Source of the DNA: Patescibacteria group bacterium
GTDB lineage: Bacteria; Patescibacteriota; Microgenomatia; UBA1406; GWC2-37-13
Direction: 5' to 3'
NCBI GenBank assembly: GCA_026415975.1
Contig: JAOAFZ010000002.1
Span: 1-49,389 of the forward strand
DNA: 49,389 nucleotides
Below the pieces are notes generated by a model, which saw only the letters and a program-made list of their open reading frames with translations, had not been told where the DNA came from and ran no database searches. Shown piece by piece: positions 1-9,900 of this stretch (the first letter of the stretch is position 1; each line of letters starts with the position of its first letter). The translations under genes and the position numbers were made by a program.

Positions 1-645
1 GTCTAAAAGCCGATCTCGTAAGAAATTGGGGTTCGTTTTATGCAGTTCATCAAGATAGAGCACGTCGAAACCAGTAACCTCACCTTCAGATCTGACCGGG
101 ACTAAGAGTACAGGTCCTGCACGCTCATCAGCAGGTTGAAAAATCTGCCAGCCATAGCGGTGGAGCTGCGGAAATCTTGTATCCATGTCTTCAACGGGAT
201 CTACCCAGTTGTTAGCTAGGTTCGTGCGCCTTTTGGCCTCATCGGGCGACACGGTTTGAACTAAGTTTAGTTTTCGTGCTTCATCGATTAAGGATAGACC
301 GAGTGCAACCCGGGCACTTTCTGCTTCTTGAGAAAGGCGACCAAGCTCTTCATCTGTAAGTTGTGCAGGGTTGGCTTGATACTCCGATACTTGGTCCAAA
401 TATGATGCGTCAACTTCTGATCGTAGACGAGGGAATTGTTCCGATCCCATCTCCACCACGTCCACGTAGATTTCGTCTTGTAAAAGGTACCTAGATTCTA
501 TGTCTACACCTAAAACCGGGTATTCGACGGGGTATAGGACGGGATTGAAATTACCGATTACATGACGAATGCACACGGCGCGCAAGTTTTGTTCTTGTGC
601 TTCGACTTCGGCGGGAGTCAAATTTCGGTTTTCTGCGTGTGTCAT
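1..645 (-). CDS. Hypothetical protein, N-terminal part, runs off the left edge
   Basis: The minus strand is open for 215 codons from an ATG at 643-645 to the window edge, so only the N-terminal part is visible. The product starts MTHAENRNLTPAEVEAQEQN and is acidic and soluble, with no signal peptide or membrane segment in the visible part. I recognise no motif. A TATAAC/TATTAT-type -10 box lies about 7 nt upstream of the ATG on the minus strand, which supports this start and a leaderless transcript. A short plus-strand reading frame at 569-781 overlaps it and is treated as a shadow. The function is unknown. Confidence 0.6.
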   Translation of the reverse strand, partial: MTHAENRNLTPAEVEAQEQNLRAVCIRHVIGNFNPVLYPVEYPVLGVDIESRYLLQDEIYVDVVEMGSEQFPRLRSEVDASYLDQVSEYQANPAQLTDEELGRLSQEAESARVALGLSLIDEARKLNLVQTVSPDEAKRRTNLANNWVDPVEDMDTRFPQLHRYGWQIFQPADERAGPVLLVPVRSEGEVTGFDVLYLDELHKTNPNFLRDRLLD

Positions 646-1149
646 GGCCTATGTTATAATACTTTTTAGATTAAAATTCAAATTGGATTGTCCCGCTGAT
701 TCTTACGGCAATGCTGTTGTGTTGGAGTGCGTGGTATGCCTTACGGAGCATTGTGTTTGTTTCGTAACTTGTTCAACTTGAACGACACCCGCGTAATTTG
801 CGTAACCTTATTCAGACTAGATGAGATTGATTGATGATCGTTGAGCTCCCTGTAGTACATTAAAAATGCTGGTAAACTGTGGCATAGAGCTATATGTACA
901 GAGACGCTACAATCAGACATTCTTAAAAGGAGATTAATTACCTCTTGTATGCAAGACCCAGTATAGTGGTTTGCCTCGGCTCTGGAGCAACGTGATCAGG
1001 GTTATTGCCGGAATAGGGGTGCACTTGATATACTGTCCTATTTCGTTGAACGGTTCGGATCGTTCCGTGCGCCCTTAAGGCGTTCTTAATCCGGATCTTC
1101 GTACAATTCACCAAAATTTATTATTTGTTACATCAGAGCAAATATACAC
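646..1149. other. Non-coding gap of about 500 nt
   Basis: No convincing reading frame is present on either strand. The stretch contains an inverted repeat GAACG...CGTTC near 1040-1065 and a near-palindrome CGCCCTTAAGGCG just after it. A TACAAT at 1102-1107 could be a -10 box for htpX with a leader of about 35 nt. I do not recognise a structured RNA here. Confidence 0.4.
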
Positions 1150-2004
1150 ATGAGAAAGGCAACGTCGTTTTTTAAGACGATGATCCTCTTTGCAGGACTG
1201 ACCGCATTGATAGTAGGTATTAGTTACCTCATTGGCGGCCGTGGTGCCATGATGTCGGGCCTCCTTATTGCCGTCGTAATGAATTTTTTCGCATACTGGT
1301 TTAGCGACAAGATGGTTCTGATGGGAACCGGTGCACAACCGCTGGATCCTAACAGTGCTCCAGAGCTCTACAACGACACTAAAGATCTTGCACATAAGAT
1401 GGGGATACCAATGCCGAAGTTATACATAACTGCCGATACGCAACCGAATGCGTTTGCAACGGGTCGTAATCCCAAAAATGGTGTTGTCTGTGTAACCGAG
1501 GGACTAGTGCGTGCACTGGATCGCAATGAGGTGCGTGGCGTAATTGCTCATGAACTTGCTCACATTAAGAACTACGACATTCTTATTTCCTCGGTAGCGG
1601 CGGTGTTTGCGGCTGCGATATCGAATATCGGTAATTTTTTCTTTATCTTTGGCGGAGGCAGCCAGCAAGAGAACCGGAGCCCGCTTGCTGCAATTGGCGA
1701 GATTGCGATGCTGGTGCTGGCACCCGTTGCTGCGATGCTGATCCAGTTCGCAATATCACGCACACGGGAATATGAAGCGGATGCGACTGCTGCAGAATAT
1801 ACCGGCAGGCCTCAGGATTTGGCCCGTGCGCTACTTAAGATAGAGCAGGTTGCCCGTGCAACTCCCATGGACGTTAATCCTGCGTACGCTTCACTTTTCA
1901 TCCAGAATCCGTTTTCTGGTGAAGGGATGATGGAATTGTTTTCCACACACCCGCTTACCGAGAAGCGGGTGGCAAAATTGATGCGGATGAAGCATCGCCC
2001 ATGA
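1150..2004 (+). CDS. htpX: Membrane zinc metalloprotease HtpX (M48)
   Basis: This is an integral-membrane zinc endopeptidase of the M48B/HtpX family, which in other bacteria degrades damaged membrane proteins under envelope stress. The 284-residue length is normal. Two N-terminal membrane segments lie at about residues 9-28 and 32-52. The zinc motif HELAH is near residue 135, followed by two further hydrophobic segments. The third ligand is in the downstream EYEAD motif near residue 210. The C-terminus has the family's STHPLTEKRV motif. The stop overlaps the start of the response regulator by 4 nt (ATGA), so the protease and the two-component system are translationally coupled. No clear Shine-Dalgarno sequence precedes the ATG. 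Confidence 0.95.
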   Translation: MRKATSFFKTMILFAGLTALIVGISYLIGGRGAMMSGLLIAVVMNFFAYWFSDKMVLMGTGAQPLDPNSAPELYNDTKDLAHKMGIPMPKLYITADTQPNAFATGRNPKNGVVCVTEGLVRALDRNEVRGVIAHELAHIKNYDILISSVAAVFAAAISNIGNFFFIFGGGSQQENRSPLAAIGEIAMLVLAPVAAMLIQFAISRTREYEADATAAEYTGRPQDLARALLKIEQVARATPMDVNPAYASLFIQNPFSGEGMMELFSTHPLTEKRVAKLMRMKHRP

Positions 2005-2660
2005 GAATACTCATTGTCGAGGATCAGATCGATCTTGTCAAAAACATCAAACGCTTTCTCGAGATTGAAGGGTTTAAAGTAGTAACTGCAACCAGTGCGG
2101 ATGCCGCTGAAGCCTTATTGGAAACGGAGACGTTCGAAGCAATCGTTCTTGACCTGAATCTACCGGGGCCGAAAGATGGAATGCAACTCTGCCGCGAATT
2201 GCGTACCGCCGGTTTTTTGGCTCCGATTCTCATTCTTACCGCCCGGACCGCAAAAGACTCAATACTGGAAGGGCTAAACATTGGCGCTGATGACTACATT
2301 ACCAAGCCGTTTGATATGGACGAGCTTGTAGCGCGGGTTCGCTCTGCGATCCGCCGTAATCACCGGCAGCCGAATCCGGTCATAGAAATAAAAAATGTCC
2401 GGATTGACACCCTGGCAAAAAAAGTCACCCGTGACGGAGAAGAGATTAAGCTTGCACCAAAGGAGTATGCCCTTCTGGAGTATTTGGCGCTCCATAAAAA
2501 CGCAGTACAGGAACGCAGTACAATCATAGAACAGGTATGGGGAGAGTTCGACGCACTGATGTTTTCCCAGACTGTGGACGTGCATGTCGCCTACCTTCGA
2601 AAAAAGCTTGGTAAAGAACTTATCAAGACTGCAAAAGGTGGTTATATGATCACTGATTAA
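2001..2660 (+). CDS. OmpR-family response regulator
   Basis: This is a DNA-binding response regulator of 219 residues. The receiver domain covers about residues 1-118, with the acidic pocket near VEDQ, the phospho-acceptor Asp51 in VLDLNLP, a conserved Thr in ILTAR and the switch Lys102 in ITKPFD. The C-terminal part (about 125-219) is a winged helix of the OmpR/PhoB type, with the typical LAPKEYALLEYL and VDVHVAYLRKKL segments. It overlaps htpX by 4 nt and lies 6 nt before the histidine kinase gene, so it belongs to a three-gene operon. By analogy with Cpx control of htpX in Escherichia coli it may regulate envelope proteolysis; that is inference. Confidence 0.95.
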   Translation: MRILIVEDQIDLVKNIKRFLEIEGFKVVTATSADAAEALLETETFEAIVLDLNLPGPKDGMQLCRELRTAGFLAPILILTARTAKDSILEGLNIGADDYITKPFDMDELVARVRSAIRRNHRQPNPVIEIKNVRIDTLAKKVTRDGEEIKLAPKEYALLEYLALHKNAVQERSTIIEQVWGEFDALMFSQTVDVHVAYLRKKLGKELIKTAKGGYMITD

Positions 2661-2666
2661 CCGGCT

Positions 2667-3560
2667 ATGTTCAAGGAAGTAAAAGTCCGTCTGGCGGCAA
2701 TGTTTACGGTGATTGTGGCGGGATTTCAGATTCTGTTTTCGTTTGTATTTTTGCTGCATCAAACCATGTATTACGGCCTTTCGACGGAGCGCATGTTGGA
2801 ATTCAGTATTGTCCTGATAATCGAAATACTTATTATTTCGTTGCTGACTTTTGTAGTGGGTTATTTTTTTGTATGCGAAACCATCCGTCCTGCTGAAGAT
2901 ATGTTCGAGCGGCTTGATCAGTTTACCATTGACGCATCTCATGAGCTGAAAACTCCTCTGGGTATTGCAAACTCATCTCTTGATCTTGCCCTAAAAACCC
3001 GAAAATACAGGGAGTACATACTCGAGGCAAAGATGTACATCAAGCGGGCGGGGAACCTGGTCGAAAAAATGCTGGAGCTGGCCCGGATGGATACCTTTCA
3101 GATGGCACTGACATACGTGCCAGTTTGCGACACGATTGAGCGTGTATTACAACTGTATTCACAGGAAATCAAGAAAAAAAATCTCCAGATAGTAAAATCA
3201 GTTCTGGGCGAATCAAAACTAAAAGCGGATATGGTGCTGCTCGAGCGCGCAATCTCCAACCTGATCGAGAACGCAATTAAGTTTAATGTCCAGGACGGCC
3301 GGATCGAGATCGAGCTTGGCAAGCGGTATCTAAAGGTCTCGAACACCGGACAAACCGTACGACAAGAAGAACTTGAAAACCTGTTTGACCGGTTTTACCA
3401 GAGCGATATTTCCCGCTCAGCGAAAGGATACGGCATCGGGCTCGCGATCGTCAAGAAAATCTGCGATTTGCACGGATGGCGGGTAAAAGCCGAGAGCGGA
3501 AACGGACTGACCAGTTTTACCATCACCTTCGAAACTCATCCCTGGCCGATTTCCCGCTAG
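2667..3560 (+). CDS. Membrane sensor histidine kinase
   Basis: This is a short histidine kinase of 297 residues, partner of the adjacent response regulator. Two membrane helices (about 12-31 and 46-69) enclose only about 15 residues, so there is almost no extracellular sensor domain and no HAMP domain. The H-box DASHELKTPLG contains phospho-acceptor His92. The N-box NLIENAIKFN and the G2-type motif GYGIGLAIVKKI are intact. The G1 box reads VSNTGQ, with Asn in place of the usual Asp, a variation I recall in other small kinases. The tiny loop suggests that it senses membrane state or a membrane partner rather than a bound ligand. That the partner is HtpX is inference from gene order. Confidence 0.92.
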   Translation: MFKEVKVRLAAMFTVIVAGFQILFSFVFLLHQTMYYGLSTERMLEFSIVLIIEILIISLLTFVVGYFFVCETIRPAEDMFERLDQFTIDASHELKTPLGIANSSLDLALKTRKYREYILEAKMYIKRAGNLVEKMLELARMDTFQMALTYVPVCDTIERVLQLYSQEIKKKNLQIVKSVLGESKLKADMVLLERAISNLIENAIKFNVQDGRIEIELGKRYLKVSNTGQTVRQEELENLFDRFYQSDISRSAKGYGIGLAIVKKICDLHGWRVKAESGNGLTSFTITFETHPWPISR

Positions 3561-3586
3561 GAAAGGTGCTGGATTGGTTTTTGCTC

Positions 3587-3595
3587 TGTTAGAAT
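3587..3595 (+). promoter_or_regulatory. Extended -10 promoter of the MFS gene
   Basis: TGT followed directly by TAGAAT (3590-3595) forms an extended -10 element that ends 6 nt before the ATG at 3602. Transcription would start at or within a base or two of the start codon. This is one of the clearest leaderless starts in the window. Confidence 0.6.
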
Positions 3596-3601
3596 GAATC
3601 C

Positions 3602-5122
3602 ATGTATACGGACTTCAGCTCACCTCGGGCGCGCCTTCTTCTTACGGCGATTATTCTCGTAAGCGGCATCGCGTTTTTCGAAACAACCGCGGTGAATGTT
3701 GCAACCTCGGCGATCCAGCAATCATTCTCGGCAAATATTACGCTGATTCAATGGGCAATCAACAGCTACAACTTGATTCTTGGCGTCTTTATCTTAATCA
3801 TGGGATCGCTCTCGGACAGGTTCGGGCATAAACGGCTAACGTTGATAGGCCTCATTCTATTTACCGTCTCTACCGGTATATGCGGGCTCACCAGCAACGT
3901 CTGGCTTTTTATCGCAGCGCGGGTACTTCAGGGTCTCGGCGGCGCCATGATGATTCCCCAAAGCATTGCGATAATAAACGCAAGCTTTAGCTCCCGCGTC
4001 CGAGGTACGGCAATCGGGATCTGGGGCGGAATGTCCGGTTTAATGACGATTTTCGGCCCGTTTATAAGCGGAATAATAATTGACATTGCGGACTGGCACT
4101 GGACTTTTCTGGTTATTGTTCCGTTTGGTATAGCAGCATACTTTCTAGTGGACAGGGTTGTTCCGGAAACAAAACTTCTTACATTTACCCCGATTGACTG
4201 GATAGGTATTTTTCTTCTGTCGGGAGGGCTATTTAGCCTGTCCTGGGGGCTAATTCAGGCTTCATCGCACCGGTGGGAAGACCTGGATATTGTCCTAACT
4301 GTACTCCTTGGCATAGCCATGATCGTTCTTTTCAGCTGGTGGCAGAAGAAAGCCAGATATCCCCTGATTGCGCTCAACGTTATCCTGCAACGTAACGTCT
4401 TTCTGGCAAATCTGTATACGCTGCAGCTTTATGCGGTAATCTCCGCGATTGCATTTTTCGCAGTGATTTTTTTCCAGCAGGTTGCCGGATATTCTGCAAC
4501 CAAGTCTGGTCTGGCGATTATGCCGGTTCCGGTTTTAATTGCGGCGATGTCGGTGTTTGCGGGGAAGATTGCCGACCGACACGGAGTGCGCCTTCCGATG
4601 ATTACCGGGGCACTACTGGTAACGATTGGTATGCTGTCGCTCCTACTGGTCGGTGTCGACGCATACTACTGGATCGAGATTTTCCCAGGAATGGTATTAA
4701 TAGGTCTCGGATTCGGGATATTTATCCCTTCGCTGGCAAAGACAGCACTCGACGTGCCGCCGGAGTATTCAGGAACCGCATCGGGGGTTAATAACTCGGT
4801 GTCACGTGTAGCAGGGCTGCTCGGTGTTGCAGTTTTCGGCGCCGTTCTGGCCGTGACATATCAGCGGTCTTTGCAACGGGAATTGACGGAGATGAACCTT
4901 AGCGAGTCGGTGGTACGATCAATCACCATTCAGTCATCGCGGCTCATGCAAATTGATTTATCGAGCATTCCCGGGCCACTCGCAGACGAAGTTCGGGAAC
5001 GAATGCGTCAGGCGTTTCTTGAGGCATACCGGCTACAACTTGGGATTTGCGCTGCGCTGGCGGCAAGCGGCGCAGTTTCGGCGTGGTACCTGCGCGAGGA
5101 CCGAAAACAACGGCAGTCCTGA
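3602..5122 (+). CDS. MFS exporter, DHA2 (EmrB/QacA-like) drug:H+ antiporter
   Basis: This is a 506-residue integral membrane protein with about 14 hydrophobic helices, the number expected of the DHA2 family. The loop between helices 2 and 3 carries motif A in the form GSLSDRFGHKRL (about residues 67-78). A motif-C-like stretch GGAMMIPQS and the antiporter-type region GIWGGMSGLMTIFGPFISG follow. The last part has a soluble loop of about 60 residues before the final helix. It is expected to export hydrophobic or cationic compounds in exchange for protons; the substrate cannot be read from sequence. It has its own leaderless promoter and is the last intact gene before the decayed island. Confidence 0.93.
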   Translation: MYTDFSSPRARLLLTAIILVSGIAFFETTAVNVATSAIQQSFSANITLIQWAINSYNLILGVFILIMGSLSDRFGHKRLTLIGLILFTVSTGICGLTSNVWLFIAARVLQGLGGAMMIPQSIAIINASFSSRVRGTAIGIWGGMSGLMTIFGPFISGIIIDIADWHWTFLVIVPFGIAAYFLVDRVVPETKLLTFTPIDWIGIFLLSGGLFSLSWGLIQASSHRWEDLDIVLTVLLGIAMIVLFSWWQKKARYPLIALNVILQRNVFLANLYTLQLYAVISAIAFFAVIFFQQVAGYSATKSGLAIMPVPVLIAAMSVFAGKIADRHGVRLPMITGALLVTIGMLSLLLVGVDAYYWIEIFPGMVLIGLGFGIFIPSLAKTALDVPPEYSGTASGVNNSVSRVAGLLGVAVFGAVLAVTYQRSLQRELTEMNLSESVVRSITIQSSRLMQIDLSSIPGPLADEVRERMRQAFLEAYRLQLGICAALAASGAVSAWYLREDRKQRQS

Positions 5123-5428
5123 AAACACCGACAACGCTGGAAGAGATTTTGTATAGTGTGATCCGCCCTCGAACACGCCGTACTTGGTTTCGTTCCGCCA
5201 GGTTTCTTTGAGCTTAACGAAGTTGCCGTCCAGTTCCCGTAAGCCGTGCTAAATCGTCTCATACTTTGAGGTCATCTTCTGTGAGGCGATCGAACCGCTG
5301 GGAGATAAACTCAGGCACACGCAAATAAATGATTACGTTGTTCATAAGGCGATAAAAATAGCGGTAATTAGAAAGGATCGTAACTGACTAAGTAGTCATT
5401 TACACTGTCAGTACGATTCAATTCAAGC
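5123..5428. other. Gap with possible degraded coding sequence
   Basis: No intact gene is visible. On the minus strand a 28-codon frame from an ATG near 5351 (MNNVIIYLRVPEFISQRFDR) has protein-like composition and ends after about 85 nt. Other short frames continue towards the MFS gene with stops and frame changes. I read this as the edge of the decayed island and assign no function. Confidence 0.3.
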
Positions 5429-5760
5429 ATGAGAATGTCTGAGGTCTTTTTAGCTAGAGAGGAAGCGCGCCAGGTGCGGAAAATGGAAAAGGTACACCTA
5501 TTGCCAAAAAGACGAGATAAGGGAGTGTATTTTCTATGGATGCCTTCAAAAGCTATAGTGCAGTATGGTAAGCACAAAATCGTGAATCACTCAAAGAGGC
5601 TTGTGGGAATCGGTATTGAGGGTCTTTGGAGTTATGCAAAGCACAAGATATACATCTACCGAGGTGTATTGAAAAGGTCTTTGCACAACACTTGAAAGAG
5701 ATGGAATACCGGTTTAACCACCGGCATGAGGGTATCTTAGAATCTGTTAATAACCTCTAG
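5429..5760 (+). pseudogene. IS1595-type (ISXO2-like) transposase remnant
   Basis: The translation of 5429-5695 ends with VNHSKRLVGIGIEGLWSYAK, and a second frame (5671-5760) continues with HLKEMEYRFNHRHEGILESV. The pattern VNHSK, IEGxWSxxK, then LKExExRFNHR is the C-terminal part of the ISXO2/DDE transposase domain of the IS1595 family, as I know it. The two halves are in different frames, so there is a frameshift. The N-terminal zinc-binding part and the catalytic Asp residues are missing. No terminal inverted repeats were identified. It is an old, inactive insertion-sequence fragment. Confidence 0.72.
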
Positions 5761-5935
5761 TTTGGTCACGGTACTTTATTACTACCTTAAAACTATGCGC
5801 ATACGTATCAGTTTAAAAGATGCTGCAGAGTACCGTTTTCTCCCTGGTGATAGCTTCGATATTGAAAATATCCCTTGCATTTATTTTGCTTGCCGGTATG
5901 ACTATACGTTGATGACAACTGCATCGTTGCTTTGA

Positions 5936-7163
5936 GTGCTGTTCGTTCTAGCGCTGATAGTGCTTCTTCCCTTATTTAACAGAATATATGTCACTACGTC
6001 TATTCGATCTTATGGGAATGGTGTATCAGCCAGAGAGCTGGACCGGGTTACGATCCCGATTGACAATCCTGCCCGTCCGGTCGATGCGGTCGGTGACTTT
6101 ACGGTTGAATTCTGGATGAAAGGAACTGCGTCGGCAAACACAGCTGGCACCTGTTACGCGAGCACATCTTCCGGAGACGGCTGGATAACGGGTCACATCA
6201 TGGTAGATCGGGATGTCTATGAAACCCGAATGATGGTGATTTTTCGGCGTATCGGTTACCAGGACAGGAAATATCTGTTTCAGCGTAAGCACTGCTACAA
6301 CCGGTAGAACTATTATTTCCTCCGGGGTAAATACCCTCAACGGCAGCTGGCAGCATATTGCGGTAACCCGAAACGGTTCAACGGAGGCGCTTGCCATATT
6401 TATAAACGGGGTATCACGTGCCAGTAGCTCATCAGGTCCAACCGGAAGTATTGCCTATGAAGACGGATGGTCCACCGGAGGAAACACGTACGATCCGTTC
6501 ATTGTGCTCGGAGCGGAAAAGCACGACCCTGGTGTGGAGTACCCGTCGTTTAACGGATTAATGGACGAATTACGTATTTCTTACGTCGTCCGCTACACTG
6601 CTGCGTTTACCGTCCCGACTGCCGAGTTCGACCCCGACACTTCCACGGTCGGGTTATACCACTTTACATCAAACCCCAGAGCCTGCACCAGGAATACGGT
6701 CATTTTAGACAGCTCCGGTGCGCCCGGTGGCCCGAGCAACGGTATCTGCCGGTTTGGGGGAACCACGAATCAGAGACCTGTTTTTGTCGCCGACTCTCCG
6801 TTCAGCACACAAGCGACACCTGTGGCTACCGGCATTCCGCCCAGTGCTACACCCGTCCCTACCCTTACCAGTGCAATAGTTTCTCTCACTTCTGTTCCTT
6901 CCTTACCGGTATCCCCTCAGGTAACGCCGGGTAACGGAGAATGGACACGACACGCCCACGACGCGCAACGTGCGCGATATACGATTCCGTTTACCCGTCC
7001 GGCCGGAGGCTTCACGGCAGATGCAGATGCTGTCGCCCTGTATAAAATGAACGAAGCGAGTGGCACGACACTCCTTGATTCCTCGGGTAATTCCCGGTCT
7101 ATGACCCTGGGGAGCGGAACAGCGCAACCCGCGAGGGTAACGTCGACTGCGGCGTCAAATTGA
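5936..7163 (+). pseudogene. Frameshifted LamG-like (concanavalin-A fold) surface protein
   Basis: The sequence reads as one secreted lectin/glucanase-fold protein broken into three frames. Frame one (5936 to about 6230) gives a hydrophobic signal segment followed by VGDFTVEFWMKG. A short middle frame covers GDFSAYRLPGQE. The third frame, open from about 6289 to 7163, gives NGSWQHIAVTRNGS, an INGV strand, FNGLMDELRIS and a Pro/Thr/Ser linker. It ends in a second, shorter module with VALYKMNEASGTTLLDSSGN. The motifs FTVEFWMK, WQHIAVT and DELRIS mark LamG-like domain 3. At least two frameshifts separate the parts, so an intact product is unlikely unless these are assembly errors. A 30-codon hydrophobic frame at about 5819-5911 may be a piece of an earlier signal peptide. 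Confidence 0.7.
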
Positions 7164-7503
7164 AGTTTGTGGAAGGCTCCGTAAGGGAAGCCTGATCTCG
7201 GACACGATACCACTGTGTATTACATAAATCTCGGACAGTTATCCTTAATTTCTCATCAGAAGTACACGGAAAATTGCGAATACACAAAATCAGTACTTCT
7301 TCCTCCCGAATATACAAGCTTATACAAGCTACAGCAAAACAAGTGAGGACGCCCCAGGAATGTGTTAGAGTAAAAGGCATTAGTTGGTTGAAAAGTCTCT
7401 TCTTGCTGATCAGCCCGAGTTGCGCGTACACAAACATCTCACATATCGCAGATCGACGTTATTGACTCGCTGATTGTCTTTTCTCCTGAAAAAAAGAATC
7501 GAT
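7164..7503. other. Gap of about 340 nt inside the decayed island
   Basis: There is no convincing gene. The reading frame at 7274-7465 has no recognisable motif and poor composition. An imperfect direct repeat TACAAGCT occurs twice near 7313-7332. This is probably degraded sequence between two surface-protein remnants. Confidence 0.3.
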
Positions 7504-8557
7504 TTACGGAGGGTTACGAGATGGCAATCTTATTACCAGCACGTTTGACATAAAAGACCCAAATACCGGAAATACCAACGAGGCTCGTATTACCGAGGGA
7601 TTGCTCACCGGGACTACAGACAGCTTATATGTGCTTAAATCCGAAGGAGTTGAGGAAAATTCGTATACGAATTCGGATGGAACTCCCACAGGAAATCGAT
7701 TTACGAGTGAAGTATCCGCTAACCGACCTATAGAAAGCTCCGTGAGCAGACGAAAAATCTTCCTGCCGGGGAACGGATTACCCTTAAATTATACGGGAAT
7801 TCGGAGAGCAGTACTCAAGTGATGTCATTGGCTGCCCGGGTATGGGTAGGATCAAGAAAACCATTGACCAAGGGAAGGCGCTTGTGTTACCGCCAGACCC
7901 GAATCCGGAAACAGACATCGTCACAGGAGAAAAAATACCCAGGAAAGTATACCGTGACCCGGAGCATCCTCAGGAGCTCATTGTTGATAAAACGGTGCTA
8001 CAGGGTGACTCCAGACGTGGCGACAGGCTGCAGAACGTTGTCAACGACGAGATACGGTAAATCCGCTTGACGATATAAAGAATATTGCAGTTTAGCTGAA
8101 ACGATATCTTACAAACCGGATCAGGGGAGATGTGCCCGTGAGCAGAGTGCAAGCAGTATTTTCCCGGAATCCCGACATTGACACGGTACTCAGATGGAGC
8201 TCTGTTCGTGACAACAATACACTCGTTAAAGTTATTCTTTCAAAAGAAGATCAGTTTTTCAATTGTGAAGAAGCCAGAGATACTATTCGGGCGGTACAGG
8301 CAAAGTTCCAGGCACGTGTCGTTACCGTAATAACTACGGGGGGACTTGACATGGCACACTACAACCCGGAAGCAATTGCTTTCGTGATTAACCAGATGAA
8401 TGGATTAGAGACACCGCCTGCCGATGAACAACAATCGCGTCAAGCAGGTCATTCTACTCATCTTGACATTGCAGGTTTGCAGACTGAGCACGATAAAGCA
8501 AGCATCCGTCGTATCCTGGATCGCCTTACGTCCCGTTCTCCCGTAAAAAAACGGTAG
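7504..8557 (+). pseudogene. Multi-lesion remnant of an unknown surface protein
   Basis: Three overlapping frames read on from one another. About 7530-7822 contains STFDIKDPNTGNTNEARITE; about 7818-8060 contains GKALVLPPDPNPETD; the last runs to 8557. Upstream of the GTG at 8132 the last frame continues in protein-like sequence (LKRYLTNRIRGD) to a TAG at 8093-8095, then beyond it (NPLDDIKNIAV). So at least two frameshifts and one nonsense codon interrupt a once longer gene. The final 141 codons (8132-8557, ending SPVKKR) are open and could still be made from the GTG. I recognise no family. Neighbouring lectin and transposase remnants suggest the same decaying island. Confidence 0.5.
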
Positions 8558-8707
8558 TCTCTTCATTGCGAAAATAGTCAATGGTGCGTGCCGCTTTTTA
8601 AGTCGTGAACTGTGTCGCAGTTAAAGTAATCATCAAGCCTGCCGCGAACGCGATTGCGGATAACGGATCAGCCAAGAGGAGCGGAAACCGCGGAAAATCC
8701 GAACTGG

Positions 8708-8792
8708 CGGAGAGAGTGGGATTCGAACCCACGGTGACTTGCGCCACGCCGGTTTTCAAGACCGGTTTGTTAGACCAATCTAACACCTCTCC
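8708..8792 (-). tRNA. tRNA-Ser(UGA)
   Basis: The reverse complement folds as a class II tRNA of 85 nt. The acceptor stem GGAGAGG pairs with TCTCTCC and is followed by discriminator G. The anticodon stem CCGGT/ACCGG encloses loop CTTGAAA with anticodon TGA. A long variable arm (CGTGGCGCAAGTCAC) and a T arm GTGGG-TTCGAAT-CCCAC complete it. The long variable arm and UGA anticodon identify serine. The CCA end is not encoded. It sits alone between two pseudogenes and is the only RNA gene I can support in the window. tRNA genes are frequent integration sites, which fits the decayed island on both sides. Confidence 0.95.
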
Positions 8793-8831
8793 TTGGCATC
8801 GGAGAACAGTTATACATGGTGGTATTATTCT

Positions 8832-9620
<789 letters not shown>

Positions 9621-9889
9621 TTGGCTGCATTCCAGCAGGTATCGCCGTCTTCACCGCTACGGACTGCCAGCCATACATTCGTGGAGTACGTAACGGTTGA
9701 TCCAGTGGCCCGCTTCTTTTCACCCCATAGAAAAATGGTAAAGTACAGGTGAAGCCTGAGCAAACACAGGGCAGGGTACCCTTGATTTTGAAAATTAAAT
9801 CGGTAGAGCTCTGCGAGCATTGCCGTGGCGGTGGCAAATATATCATCGTAGCATGACTTTTGTCACTCTTAAAAAGGAAAACCGGATGC

Positions 9890-9895
9890 TACAAT
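9890..9895 (+). promoter_or_regulatory. -10 box deciding the trmH start
   Basis: TACAAT, preceded by TGC (extended -10), ends 5 nt before ATG 9901. This favours ATG 9901 over in-frame starts further upstream, the first of which is at 9820. Confidence 0.55.
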
Positions 9896-9900
9896 ATGGC

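Noticed and set aside
2274-2942. 222-codon minus-strand frame across the response regulator and kinase
   Set aside because: It lies antisense to two genes with intact motifs and has no family features.
7164-7200. GGAAGGCTCCGTAAGGGAAGCC as a possible SRP RNA fragment
   Set aside because: It only loosely resembles the GGAAGGAAGCAGCC loop, lacks the paired stem and lies in the tail of a pseudogene.
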